A stretch of DNA of 39,789 bases from CAZAKO01 sp964546145 (GTDB lineage: Bacteria > Fidelibacterota > UBA2242), in NCBI GenBank assembly GCA_964546145.1, contig CAZJIU010000013.1, positions 1-39,789 on the forward strand, in the 5' to 3' direction. A program made the position numbers and the translations under genes. A model generated the notes under the pieces. That model ran no database searches. It saw only the letters and a program-made list of their open reading frames with translations, and had not been told where the DNA came from. The first letter of the stretch is position 1. Each line of letters begins with the position of its first letter. Of the stretch, positions 16,132 to 24,334 are shown piece after piece.

Positions 16132-17146
16132 TGGGCACCTTGACTGCTTTACCCTTATCGGTCAGAGACAGCTCCAGAGTCACCAAAACAATGGCTATTA
16201 GTAAAAAGATTTGATAGCGATCCTGATAATCACTGTACTCATGGGAACGGATATCTTTTTGCTCAAGTTTGATGATCTCGTTGTAAATCTTGGTAAAAAC
16301 GTCGCCATCATTCCTAAGATTATAATATTTTCCCCCAGATTGAGTTGCAATATCCCGCAGCACATCCTCTTCCAGAGCAGTCGTCACTACATGCCCGGAG
16401 CGATCACGTTTAAATTCCAAACTGCCGCTCTGCGGATTGGCAATCGGAATCGGAGCACCAGTTACACTGCCCACTCCAACGGTATAGATTACCACGCCCT
16501 CATCGCGCACCCGCTGGATTGTCTCCTTCAGATTACCTTCCTGATCCTCACCATCGGAAATGAGCACAATCACCTTATGTTTTTTTTCCTTGACCTTGAA
16601 AGCATTTAAGGCAGTCTGGATGGCATCGGCAAAGGCTGTACCCTGAGTCCCGATTATTCCGGTATCAATTATATCCAGGAAGAGCTTCGCCGCACTATAA
16701 TCCAGGGTTAAGGGACATTGCAGGTAACTAATGCCGGCAAAAGCCACCAATCCAATCCGGTCACCACGCAGCTGGTTAATAAATTTACCGGTCTCATATT
16801 TTGCCCGCAACAGACGGTTAGGTTTGACATCTTCAGCATTCATACTTAATGAGGTGTCAAAAGCCAGAATAATGTCAATGCCGCGCCGCTTGACTTCAAT
16901 CAGCTTTTTACCCACTTTCGGACCAATTAGCGCAATCCCCAAGAAAACCAGGGCACCTATGAATAACAGCTGTTTGCTGCGCTGCACTCTCGGTCGGTAG
17001 CCATCCATTAATTTGGATAGCAGCTGCCGGTCGGCAAATTGTTCCAATCCTTTGCGCCGCCGCCGATTGTAATACAATTGAATGCCGATCATCACCAAAA
17101 TCAAGCCAAATATCCAGAAATATTGCAGCTGTCCAAACTTTACCAT
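16121..17146 (-). CDS. batB: BatB: membrane-anchored von Willebrand A domain protein
   Basis: The protein is 341 aa from ATG 17146, which overlaps the batA stop (TGATG) behind a strong GGAAGG site 7 nt upstream; a start further upstream was rejected. Two N-terminal membrane segments (~9-28, ~60-76) precede a vWA domain. Its MIDAS metal site has DTSLS (Asp97, Ser99, Ser101) and LISDGEDQEG. A C-terminal membrane helix (FLLIAIVLVTLELSL) closes the protein. vWA domains bind ligands through Mg2+ at the MIDAS. The paralogue BatA is immediately upstream. Confidence 0.92.
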   Translation of the reverse strand: MVKFGQLQYFWIFGLILVMIGIQLYYNRRRRKGLEQFADRQLLSKLMDGYRPRVQRSKQLLFIGALVFLGIALIGPKVGKKLIEVKRRGIDIILAFDTSLSMNAEDVKPNRLLRAKYETGKFINQLRGDRIGLVAFAGISYLQCPLTLDYSAAKLFLDIIDTGIIGTQGTAFADAIQTALNAFKVKEKKHKVIVLISDGEDQEGNLKETIQRVRDEGVVIYTVGVGSVTGAPIPIANPQSGSLEFKRDRSGHVVTTALEEDVLRDIATQSGGKYYNLRNDGDVFTKIYNEIIKLEQKDIRSHEYSDYQDRYQIFLLIAIVLVTLELSLTDKGKAVKVPSEK

Positions 17147-18138
17147 CAGGGTACCTTCCGCAAGACGACCATACTCCATACACCGCTTAAAACAATCAGC
17201 AGCAAACCGGGAAAGAGCAGGTAGGGATAGAGATCGTGGTAATTGGTGTACTCCTTAACTTTCACTTCAGTCTTTTCCATCTGGCTAATTTCATCATAAA
17301 TTGCCGAGAGATGGGTCTCATCGGTAGCCCGGAAATAGCGACCACCGGTCGTGGCGGCAACCTCTTTCATTACCTTCTCATCAATTTCCACATCAACCAA
17401 ACGATACTGAATTGGGCCTCCGGGCATCTGCATTGGATAGGGTGCTTGACCGAGTTTCCCGGCGCCGATGGTATAGATTTTTATCCCAAAGGTTTTAGCC
17501 ATTTCGGCAGCTGTCTCCGGTGCCAATTCGCCCGCATTATTCCGTCCGTCAGAGAGCAAGATAATTACCTTACTTTTACCGGTACTATCGCGGAGACGGT
17601 TCACCGCATTAGCCAGTGCCATGCCGATTGCCGTGCCGTCATAGCGCTCCTCAATAAAATCCACCTGATTCAATAACTCCTTTAAGACATCGTAGTCTAT
17701 CGTTAGCGGGCATTGTAAAAAACTCTCACCGGCAAACACGATCAGCCCGATCCGATCGGCCTGCCGCCCTTCGATAAATTGACGGGCGACACTCTTGGCT
17801 GCTTCTAAACGATTGGGTTGAAAATCAATTGCCCGCATCGAGCCGGAAATATCCAGCACCATCATTATGTCAATCCCTTCGGTAATAAATTCCCGCATAG
17901 TGGCACCCTTTTGCGGTCGTGCCAGAGCTAATATCAATAAGGCTAAACTGAATAGTTTTAATCCGAAGAGCAGTTCGTTTTTCCACTGCTGACGCTGGCC
18001 GGTCAACTGCTCGATGGCTTTGATTGATGAGTAACGCAGCGTAGCTTCACGCTGTCGCCCCCAACGCTTATACCAGAACCAGAGGGCTGGTATCAGTAGC
18101 AATAGTATTAGAAATCCCCAATTATGAAAATACCACAT
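17146..18138 (-). CDS. batA: BatA: membrane-anchored von Willebrand A domain protein
   Basis: This 330-aa protein has an N-terminal membrane segment (FLILLLLIPALWFWYKRWG) and a second at ~57-73. The vWA domain has MIDAS residues DISGS (Asp96, Ser98, Ser100) and LLSDGRNNAGE, followed by a C-terminal membrane helix (LFPGLLLIVLSGVWSMVVL). It is paralogous to BatB, with similar length and membrane layout. BatA and BatB are thought to form a membrane complex acting with BatC/D/E. It is the first bat gene here. The 196 bp upstream is the largest gap in the run, so a separate bat promoter is possible; its RBS is weak. An MoxR ATPase, often found with bat genes, is absent from the window. Confidence 0.92.
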   Translation of the reverse strand: MWYFHNWGFLILLLLIPALWFWYKRWGRQREATLRYSSIKAIEQLTGQRQQWKNELLFGLKLFSLALLILALARPQKGATMREFITEGIDIMMVLDISGSMRAIDFQPNRLEAAKSVARQFIEGRQADRIGLIVFAGESFLQCPLTIDYDVLKELLNQVDFIEERYDGTAIGMALANAVNRLRDSTGKSKVIILLSDGRNNAGELAPETAAEMAKTFGIKIYTIGAGKLGQAPYPMQMPGGPIQYRLVDVEIDEKVMKEVAATTGGRYFRATDETHLSAIYDEISQMEKTEVKVKEYTNYHDLYPYLLFPGLLLIVLSGVWSMVVLRKVP

Positions 18139-18275
18139 CCATTACTCAGGTTTTCCAAGGACAAAAATCGTTTTATCTAATGCCTAATCCGAAAATTTGT
18201 TTCTATTGAGCCGGATCAACCTCGCTACACTGACCGAAATGCTTCTACCCTAACCATTAAAACCAAGTGGGGATT

Positions 18276-18303
18276 GAGTCAGCTTATAATAGAATCCTGA
18301 CTC
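18276..18303. repeat. 7-bp inverted repeat (stem-loop) in the tatA-batA gap
   Basis: GAGTCAG and CTGACTC arms enclose a 14-nt AT-rich loop in the only sizeable gap (18139-18334) of the minus-strand run. There is no U-tract after it on either strand, so an intrinsic terminator is not supported. It may be an attenuator-like or processing structure between the purine/Tat part and the bat part. Confidence 0.4.
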
Positions 18304-18334
18304 GCCGAAAGCCTCAGCTCTATTTGGGAGTTGT

Positions 18335-18559
18335 TCAAGAATCAGAGTCTTTGGGCGGCTCAGAATCAGATTTTTTGGGTTCTGCTGGTTTAGAGTTTAC
18401 CGAGCTTTCGATCTCATTGGTAATATCTGTTGTAGCTTTTTTGAATTCTTTCAAGCTTTTGCCAAGGCTGCGGGCAAATTCGGGCAGCCGTTTAGCACCA
18501 AACAACAGTAAAAATATCACCAGGATTAAAATAATTTCACCAATGCCAAGGTTACCCAT
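18335..18559 (-). CDS. tatA: Twin-arginine translocase subunit TatA/TatE
   Basis: This 74-aa protein has the canonical TatA layout. A short N-terminal transmembrane helix (IGEIILILVIFLLLFG, ~6-21) leads to the FGAKRLPEFARSLGKSLKEF hinge and amphipathic helix, then an acidic/Ser-rich disordered tail. TatA polymerises at TatBC to move folded proteins across the inner membrane. tatC is not present nearby. ATG 18559 has a good AAGGAG site. It follows the DUF4321 gene by 30 bp and is the last gene before the 196-bp gap. Confidence 0.95.
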   Translation of the reverse strand: MGNLGIGEIILILVIFLLLFGAKRLPEFARSLGKSLKEFKKATTDITNEIESSVNSKPAEPKKSDSEPPKDSDS

Positions 18560-18589
18560 ATATTTACTCCTTATAATTAAAGATTAAAA

Positions 18590-18865
18590 TTAGCGCCAGA
18601 ACCGCAGCAAATAATAGGCGATAATCAGACCAATTATCCCAATAAAATTGAATTTAAGCGTCAAGCCAAAAGTAATCGAAAACATAAGCAAATCAACGAC
18701 TCCCGGTCCGATTCGAATATCTACCGAACGCAGAAAAACCTCCTTCACGACCCCATCCGGAATACTCATTTTAATCAATTCACCAACTAACGAGCCCACC
18801 ATCCCACCCAGCAGCAGGATACCCAAAACTACCAGGACTGTAAATTTTCTGGAACCTTTTTCCAT
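18590..18865 (-). CDS. DUF4321 small membrane protein
   Basis: This 91-aa protein has two or three membrane segments: FTVLVVLGILLLGGMVGSLV (N-terminal) and VDLLMFSITFGLTLKFNFIG leading into IGLIIAYYLLRFW. The pattern of an N-terminal GGMVGSLVGE helix, a short amphipathic middle and a conserved FGLTLKFNFIG end fits DUF4321, a family of unknown function. It starts one base after the purQ stop, with a GGAG site lying within purQ, so translation is probably coupled. No function can be assigned. Confidence 0.75.
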   Translation of the reverse strand: MEKGSRKFTVLVVLGILLLGGMVGSLVGELIKMSIPDGVVKEVFLRSVDIRIGPGVVDLLMFSITFGLTLKFNFIGIIGLIIAYYLLRFWR

Positions 18866-18866
18866 C

Positions 18867-19553
18867 CTAATTTTTCTCCAACAAAGATTTGAAAATTAAC
18901 AACCCATCCGCCGAAGATAAGATACTCTCGGAAGCCCTTTCCGGATGCGGCATTAAGCCTAAGACATTCCGATATTCATTGAAAATTCCGGCAATGTTGA
19001 GTTTGGATCCGTTCGGATTACCCTTGCTGCTTACCTCTCCCTCAGCACTACAATACTGGAAGGCAATGCGGTCTTCATCCTGCAGGCGTTTGAGTGTATC
19101 ATCATCAGCATAGTAGTTACCCGCATAATGGGCAATGGGCATCTTCAGAACCTGATCAGGCTGATATTTCCGGGTAAAGACGCTATCCGAGGAAACTACT
19201 TTTAGATGCACACTGCAACAGAGAAAGCGCATGCCCACATTAGGGATCAGAGCTCCTGGCAAGAGCCCGGTCTCCAGTAAAATTTGAAAACCATTGCAGA
19301 TCCCCAATACCAGTCCGCCGTTCCGGGCAAATGCAATTACCTCCTTCATCACCGGCGAAAAACGCGCCACTGCCCCGGCTCGCAAATAATCACCATAACT
19401 GAATCCGCCAGGTAATATCAATACATCAAAAATTCTCAATGAGGTTTCTTTATGCCAGACATAAAATACCTCGCCCCCTAATACCTTCTTAATTACATAA
19501 TAGGTATCATGATCACAATTCGAGCCAGGAAATACCACCACGCCGAATTTCAT
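18867..19553 (-). CDS. purQ: Phosphoribosylformylglycinamidine synthase subunit PurQ (glutaminase)
   Basis: This 228-aa class I glutamine amidotransferase carries the nucleophile Cys86 in LGICNGFQ and the His203/Glu205 pair in LMPHPERASE. The N-terminus FGVVVFPGSNCDHD is PurQ-specific. It supplies ammonia to PurL for step four of purine synthesis (FGAR to FGAM) in the PurS-PurQ-PurL complex. The ATG overlaps the purS stop (ATGA) with a GAGGT site. purL is not in the window, so the complex is split across the genome. Confidence 0.97.
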   Translation of the reverse strand: MKFGVVVFPGSNCDHDTYYVIKKVLGGEVFYVWHKETSLRIFDVLILPGGFSYGDYLRAGAVARFSPVMKEVIAFARNGGLVLGICNGFQILLETGLLPGALIPNVGMRFLCCSVHLKVVSSDSVFTRKYQPDQVLKMPIAHYAGNYYADDDTLKRLQDEDRIAFQYCSAEGEVSSKGNPNGSKLNIAGIFNEYRNVLGLMPHPERASESILSSADGLLIFKSLLEKN

Positions 19554-19807
19554 GGCTGAACCTCGACCAATTCGAAATCATACTTCTGGATCACCGGATT
19601 GGATAAAATTTTATCACATAATTCATGGGTTAAAGCCTCGACCTGTGATCGGCCCAAATTGTCACCATATTGAATCTGAAAATACCGTCCGGTCTCGAGC
19701 TGCGCAATATTCTGGTATCCTAAATTCCCCAAAGCCTGCTGAATTATCTTAGCTTCAGGATTCAGAATTCCAGGTTTATAAGTCACTACGATTTTCGCCT
19801 GCCACAT
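19550..19807 (-). CDS. purS: Phosphoribosylformylglycinamidine synthase subunit PurS
   Basis: This 85-aa protein begins AKIVVTYKPGILNPEAKIIQ, the typical PurS start in which a beta strand is followed by DPEG/NPEA-like residues. It continues with LETGRYFQIQ and ends ILSNPVIQKYDFELVEV. PurS dimers bridge PurQ and PurL and help channel ammonia. The start at 19807 is 2 nt after the pssA stop, with a GAGGG site inside pssA, so it is translationally coupled to a phospholipid gene. It overlaps purQ. Confidence 0.95.
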   Translation of the reverse strand: MWQAKIVVTYKPGILNPEAKIIQQALGNLGYQNIAQLETGRYFQIQYGDNLGRSQVEALTHELCDKILSNPVIQKYDFELVEVQP

Positions 19808-19809
19808 CT

Positions 19810-20541
19810 TTAGCGCCCTCTACGTCGTAAAAGAAAATGAACCCGGGGCTCTTCATAACCCACAATCCAGGCTAGCAAATTGGTAATAATGAAGATCCCC
19901 ATAATTGGAAAAATCACATAGCCGCGGAATACAATCGCCAATACTATAAAAGTGATCATCAATAGGCTTTTCAGCATCTCCAGCGGACCACTGTGAAAAG
20001 CGATTCGAAATTTGGCGCTAAAGCGGATATTACTGACCATCATAAAGGAGAGGATGATGACCAGCGGCAAAGCTACTTTTGGGTCGCCGTAGTTGCCAAA
20101 TAAAGTCTGATTAAACCAGATGTAAGAGCCGATCGTCGCAGCCATTGCCGGTACTGGCAAGCCAGTAAAATAGGCTTTCTTCTCTGCGGTAGCCGTAAGA
20201 TTAAAGCGGGCTAAGCGTACACCACCGAACAACAGCGGGAAGAAGCTGATGACTCCACCAATAAAACCCAGTTCAGCAACGAATAAAGCATTGACCAGCA
20301 GCGACGGCACTACACAGAAAGAAATAATATCGGCCAATGAGTCAAATTCGATGCCGAACTCGGTCTGCTGATGCAGTATCCGAGCAGTGACACCATCCAA
20401 TGTATCAAAAATCATCGCGGTAATAATCAACATCACCGCCGTAATGTACCGGCCATGATAAACCTGCAAAATTGCCAGGAAGCCGGAAAACATATTGAGT
20501 ATGGTGAAGATACTGGGAATAAAAATTCGTTTTAATCGCAT
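19810..20541 (-). CDS. pssA: CDP-diacylglycerol-serine O-phosphatidyltransferase
   Basis: This 243-aa multi-pass membrane protein contains the full CDP-alcohol phosphatidyltransferase motif, from Asp46 (FDTLDGVTAR) through the EFGIEFDSLAD end at Asp71, with all four Asp residues present. The opening (FIPSIFTILNMFSGFLAI) is typical of bacterial type II PssA. It makes phosphatidylserine from CDP-diacylglycerol and serine at the inner membrane. Psd, the next enzyme, is encoded directly upstream and overlaps by 10 nt, so the pair completes phosphatidylethanolamine synthesis. A GGAG site lies 7 nt before the ATG. Confidence 0.96.
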   Translation of the reverse strand: MRLKRIFIPSIFTILNMFSGFLAILQVYHGRYITAVMLIITAMIFDTLDGVTARILHQQTEFGIEFDSLADIISFCVVPSLLVNALFVAELGFIGGVISFFPLLFGGVRLARFNLTATAEKKAYFTGLPVPAMAATIGSYIWFNQTLFGNYGDPKVALPLVIILSFMMVSNIRFSAKFRIAFHSGPLEMLKSLLMITFIVLAIVFRGYVIFPIMGIFIITNLLAWIVGYEEPRVHFLLRRRGR

Positions 20542-21176
20542 GGGATAACTCCAATAATACTAAGACCACTTTTAACTTTATCACCAACTTTAACCTGCAC
20601 TTTAACCTTCCCCGGTAAGATTAAATCTACGCGCGAACCAAACATGATCAAACCACAGCGCTGGCCGGTTGCCAATTCGTCACCGACTTTCACTGTGGCA
20701 ATAATCCGGCGGGCGACCACCCCGGCAATTTGCGAATATTTATACTGAATTTTAGGACCCTCGATTGTGACCAGATTGCGTTCATTTTCAAAACTTGTCT
20801 CGGGTTTCATCGCTGCTTTAAACTGACCCCGGTAATATTCGATTTGTTTGACCACCCCGCTATAGGGAAAGCGGTTTACATGGACACTGAAAAGATTCAT
20901 AAAAATTGAAATCCGCGTTGCTTTTCCCACTAAATCATCCTCTTCAGAGTTGAGCGCCACCACTTTGCCATCAGCGGGCGATACTACCAGATTGCCATCG
21001 TCTGGAATCTCCCGTTCCGGATCGCGAAAAAACCATATCGAAAAAAGCAAAAAAATAAAGACTATCCAGAATACCACCAGCAGGCTGAAACTTTCAAAAT
21101 ACAATCCGCCAGCCAGTAGCAGAATTGCCACCAGTAAAGTGGGCAGAATTATGCGCAAACCTGGTCGAGCGATCAT
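20532..21176 (-). CDS. psd: Phosphatidylserine decarboxylase proenzyme (short form)
   Basis: This 214-aa protein is the compact Psd type found in many bacteria and archaea. N-terminal membrane segments (LRIILPTLLVAILLLAGGLY and VVFWIVFIFLLFSIWFF) are followed by VVSPADGKVVAL and NLFSVHVNRFPYSG. Near the C-terminus FGSR (Gly180-Ser181) is the self-cleavage site that yields the pyruvoyl group. It decarboxylates phosphatidylserine to phosphatidylethanolamine. Its ATG overlaps the purC stop (ATGA). Together with pssA it interrupts the purine genes. Confidence 0.96.
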   Translation of the reverse strand: MIARPGLRIILPTLLVAILLLAGGLYFESFSLLVVFWIVFIFLLFSIWFFRDPEREIPDDGNLVVSPADGKVVALNSEEDDLVGKATRISIFMNLFSVHVNRFPYSGVVKQIEYYRGQFKAAMKPETSFENERNLVTIEGPKIQYKYSQIAGVVARRIIATVKVGDELATGQRCGLIMFGSRVDLILPGKVKVQVKVGDKVKSGLSIIGVIPCD

Positions 21177-21886
21177 GTGGCCTTTGCTCCGATTCGTTGC
21201 AGCATTTCTTGATAGGTTTTTTCAACATCACCTAAATCCTGGCGGAAGCGGTCTTTATCTAACTTACGGTGAGTGCCCTTTTCCCAAAAGCGACAGGTAT
21301 CCGGTGAAATCTCATCAGCCAGTAAAATCTGGCCTTGATAACGGCCAAATTCCAGCTTGAAATCAACTAAATCAATGCCAATCGAATCAAAGAACTCGCG
21401 CAAAATGGCGCTGACCTGCAAAGCCTGTTGCTTCATCTGCGCCAGTTCTGCCGCCGTTGCTAAGCCCAAAGTCAGCACGTGATCGTCATTCATTAGCGGA
21501 TCGTGCAGCTGATCATTTTTGTAATAAAGTTCGACGATGGGTTTGGCGAAAGTCAGCCCTTCCTGAATACCATAGCGCTTGCAGAGGCTGCCGGTCGAAA
21601 CAAGCCGTACCACAACCTCGACCGGCATAATCTCGACCCGCTTGACTAACATTTCGTTATCGGACAGCTGCTCCTCAAAATGGGATTTGATACCCCGTTT
21701 TTTCAGGAGATTAAAGAGGGTAATACTGATCTGATTATTAACTACCCCCTTGCCCTGAATTGTACCTTTTTTTAATCCATCAAAAGCTGTGGCATCATCC
21801 TTAAAATGCTGAATCAGCTGCTCCGGATTTTCAGTCAGATAGAGAATTTTCGCTTTACCTTCGTATAATTTTTCACCCTTTTCCAT
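21173..21886 (-). CDS. purC: Phosphoribosylaminoimidazole-succinocarboxamide synthase (SAICAR synthetase)
   Basis: The protein is 237 aa from ATG 21886, which has GAGGAAAG just upstream inside purB. A longer TTG start was rejected. Signatures are KLYEGKAKILYLT (N-terminal ATP-grasp loop), VVVRLVSTGSLCKRYGI, ALQVSAILREFFDSIGIDLVDFKLEF (split here: LREFFDSIGIDLVDFKLEF) and LLADEISPDTCRFW. PurC joins aspartate to CAIR using ATP. It overlaps purB by 14 nt and psd by 4 nt. Confidence 0.97.
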   Translation of the reverse strand: MEKGEKLYEGKAKILYLTENPEQLIQHFKDDATAFDGLKKGTIQGKGVVNNQISITLFNLLKKRGIKSHFEEQLSDNEMLVKRVEIMPVEVVVRLVSTGSLCKRYGIQEGLTFAKPIVELYYKNDQLHDPLMNDDHVLTLGLATAAELAQMKQQALQVSAILREFFDSIGIDLVDFKLEFGRYQGQILLADEISPDTCRFWEKGTHRKLDKDRFRQDLGDVEKTYQEMLQRIGAKAT

Positions 21887-23186
21887 CTCTTCTTTCCTCT
21901 TCAAATCGTTGATATATCAGATTGACCCGGTCAATAATTTTTTGCGGATTAAAAAGGCTCTCAATCTCAGCATAGCTGAGCCATTCATTAATCGCCGCAT
22001 TAGCCAGAACCAGACCCTTGAAATCAACCTCATCACGTCGGGCTTGCATGGTATCTTTCTGCACCAGCTGGTATGCCTGTTCCCGCGTCAAACCTTTATT
22101 AACCAGCGCCAACATTAATTCTTGAGAATAAATTAAACCTTTGGTAAGCTCCAGATTCCGCTGCATTCGTTCGGGATAGACAACCAGATTCTGGAGTACT
22201 TTGATTATTTCTGACAGGATGAAATCAAGGCCGATGCAGCCGTCTGGCAGAATAACCCGTTCGGCTGAGGAATGAGAAATATCCCGTTCATGCCACAGGG
22301 CAACATTCTCCATGGCAGTCACAGCGTAGCCGCGCAGCAGCCGCGCCATCCCGCAAATTCGTTCCGAGAGTACCGGATTACGCTTATGTGGCATTGCCGA
22401 CGAGCCCTTTTGCCCTTTACTGAAAAATTCTTCGACCTCCAGTACCTCTGTCCGCTGCAGATGACGAATCTCCGTCGCGATTTTTTCCAGCGTAGCACCA
22501 ATTAGCGCCAAGGTGGTGATAAAGTAAGCATGGCGATCACGCTGCAGAATCTGATTGCTGACACGGGCTGCCTCAAGTCCAAGATTGGCACAGACCTGCT
22601 GTTCCACCTCCGGATCAAGATGCTGATAGGTACCAACTGCGCCGGAAATTTTCCCAACTTTAATATCTTTAACCGCTAATTGAAATCGAACGATATGCCG
22701 CTGAATTTCCTCCTGCCAGATTAAATACTTCAAACCAAAAGTAATTGGTTCGGAGTGCCCGCCATGAGTCCGACCAATCATCAAGTAATGCTTATACTCC
22801 TGGGCTTTTTCACCTAATAATTTATGCAGACTATCCAATTGCTCCAGTATAAGCTGCGCTGCATCGCTCAATTGCAGAGCCAGCGCCGTATCCAGCAGAT
22901 CGGACGAAGTCATGCCTTTATGAATAAATCGGGATGAAGGTCCAACATGTTCGGCGACATTAGTCAGGAAAGCGATCACATCATGTTTGACTTTCTGCTC
23001 AATTTCAAGAATCCGATCTACCGCAAAGGCGGCTTTGGCATCAATGGTCTGCCAGTCTTTTTCCGGAATCAGCCCACGCTCATACTGAACCTTGCAGACT
23101 TCCCGTTCAACCTGCCACCAGCATTGATACTTATGCTGATCCGACCAAATTGCGCCCATCTCCGGGCGAGTGTAGCGCTCGATCAT
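21873..23186 (-). CDS. purB: Adenylosuccinate lyase
   Basis: This 437-aa member of the fumarase/aspartase superfamily carries the signature GSSAMPHKRNP at ~262-272, in the mobile loop with the catalytic Ser. Also present are TSSDLLDTALALQL and MIGRTHGGHSEPITFG (catalytic His). The N-terminus IERYTRPEMGAIWSDQHKY is typical of PurB. It catalyses two fumarate-releasing steps, SAICAR to AICAR and adenylosuccinate to AMP. A GGAG site precedes the ATG, which overlaps the stop of the protease gene by one base (TAATG). Confidence 0.97.
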   Translation of the reverse strand: MIERYTRPEMGAIWSDQHKYQCWWQVEREVCKVQYERGLIPEKDWQTIDAKAAFAVDRILEIEQKVKHDVIAFLTNVAEHVGPSSRFIHKGMTSSDLLDTALALQLSDAAQLILEQLDSLHKLLGEKAQEYKHYLMIGRTHGGHSEPITFGLKYLIWQEEIQRHIVRFQLAVKDIKVGKISGAVGTYQHLDPEVEQQVCANLGLEAARVSNQILQRDRHAYFITTLALIGATLEKIATEIRHLQRTEVLEVEEFFSKGQKGSSAMPHKRNPVLSERICGMARLLRGYAVTAMENVALWHERDISHSSAERVILPDGCIGLDFILSEIIKVLQNLVVYPERMQRNLELTKGLIYSQELMLALVNKGLTREQAYQLVQKDTMQARRDEVDFKGLVLANAAINEWLSYAEIESLFNPQKIIDRVNLIYQRFEEERRDGKG

Positions 23187-24322
23187 TATTTCTCCAATTC
23201 CAATTTAATGTCAAAGCTTTGGGAGCCGCGCATAATTGTCAGTAAAATTATATCACCAGCTTTCAAAAATTTCTCCTGGATCTCCTTGATAATATCCTCA
23301 TCGGTAGCAATTGATTTCCCATTCACAGCAACAATTACGTCGCCAATCTTAATTCCGGCGCGAGCCGCCGAGCTGCCGCGCTCGACTTCAGTTACGATCA
23401 CTCCATTGGCGGATTTCAAATTCAGGTATTGGGCTAAAAAACGATCAATATTCTGCACCGACAATCCAGTCCGGAACCTTCGGTCAATCTTGCCGTACCG
23501 CTTCAGTTCGGCAATAATCGTCTTGACCCGGTCTACCGGGACAGCAAACCCAACTCCCACCGAACCCTCGCTATAAACATTGCTGGTAAAAATGAAAGTG
23601 TTTATCCCGATTACTTCGGCATCGGCATTGACTAACGGACCGCCGCTGTTGCCCGTATTGATCGAAGCATCGGTCTGAATCATATCCTGATAAATCCGCC
23701 CACTTTGCTGCTTTCCAAAGTTCAGACTTTTACTCGATACAATCCCGATCGTTGCGGTAGGTTTATAATTAACATTAAATAGACCAAAAGGATTACCTAA
23801 TGCTACCACCCATTCACCAATAATTACCTCAACCGACGAACCAAGCCGGGCATAAGCAAAGTTCTCACCTTTGATTTTCAGTAATGCAATATCGGAGACA
23901 TTATCAACACCGACAACCGTAGCTTGATATTCCTTGCCACCCATTAGGATTACCACGATCTCTTCCGCTCCCTCGACAACATGGGCGTTAGTGACAATAT
24001 CGCCATCCGCACTAATCACCACTCCCGAACCAAGACTTTTCACTCGCCGCCGATGTATCTGTTCCGGAAACAACATATTCCAGAAGGGGTCGTCAAAAAA
24101 TGGCGAGGTAACATACTCCTGGATCGCCGTAACATTGATTCCGGCAACGGCGGGGCTGACTTCACGAATCGCCCGGGTAATCGCATTTTCCCGGGAATTG
24201 GCAATCTCCGCCTGTGGAGTCAGCGATTCTCTCATTGAATCACTGGCTTGAGCATCAATGCTCTGCACCAAGACGAATAAAGAAATAATCAGTAAACCAA
24301 TTTTTTGATAAAAATAATTCAT
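23186..24322 (-). CDS. DegQ/HtrA-like periplasmic serine protease with one PDZ domain
   Basis: This 378-aa protein has a signal peptide (KIGLLIISLFVLVQSIDAQA). The trypsin-like domain has a complete triad: His114 (VTNAHVVEGAEE), Asp144 (NVSDIALLKI) and Ser226 (NTGNSGGPLVN). A loop rich in Phe (SPFFDDPFWNMLFPEQ) before the protease core resembles the LA loop of DegP/DegQ or the N-terminal region of DegS-like proteins. A single PDZ domain (~285-378) contains GVIVTEVERGSSAARAGIKI. With one PDZ it resembles DegS or HtrA-type proteases more than two-PDZ DegP. The expected role is envelope protein quality control or stress signalling. The RBS is weak. Confidence 0.92.
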   Translation of the reverse strand: MNYFYQKIGLLIISLFVLVQSIDAQASDSMRESLTPQAEIANSRENAITRAIREVSPAVAGINVTAIQEYVTSPFFDDPFWNMLFPEQIHRRRVKSLGSGVVISADGDIVTNAHVVEGAEEIVVILMGGKEYQATVVGVDNVSDIALLKIKGENFAYARLGSSVEVIIGEWVVALGNPFGLFNVNYKPTATIGIVSSKSLNFGKQQSGRIYQDMIQTDASINTGNSGGPLVNADAEVIGINTFIFTSNVYSEGSVGVGFAVPVDRVKTIIAELKRYGKIDRRFRTGLSVQNIDRFLAQYLNLKSANGVIVTEVERGSSAARAGIKIGDVIVAVNGKSIATDEDIIKEIQEKFLKAGDIILLTIMRGSQSFDIKLELEK

Positions 24323-24334
24323 GCCGTTAATTAC

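Noticed and set aside
18276..18303. Intrinsic terminator after tatA
   Set aside because: The stem is only 7 bp with a 14-nt loop, and no U-tract follows on either strand, so it was kept only as an inverted repeat.
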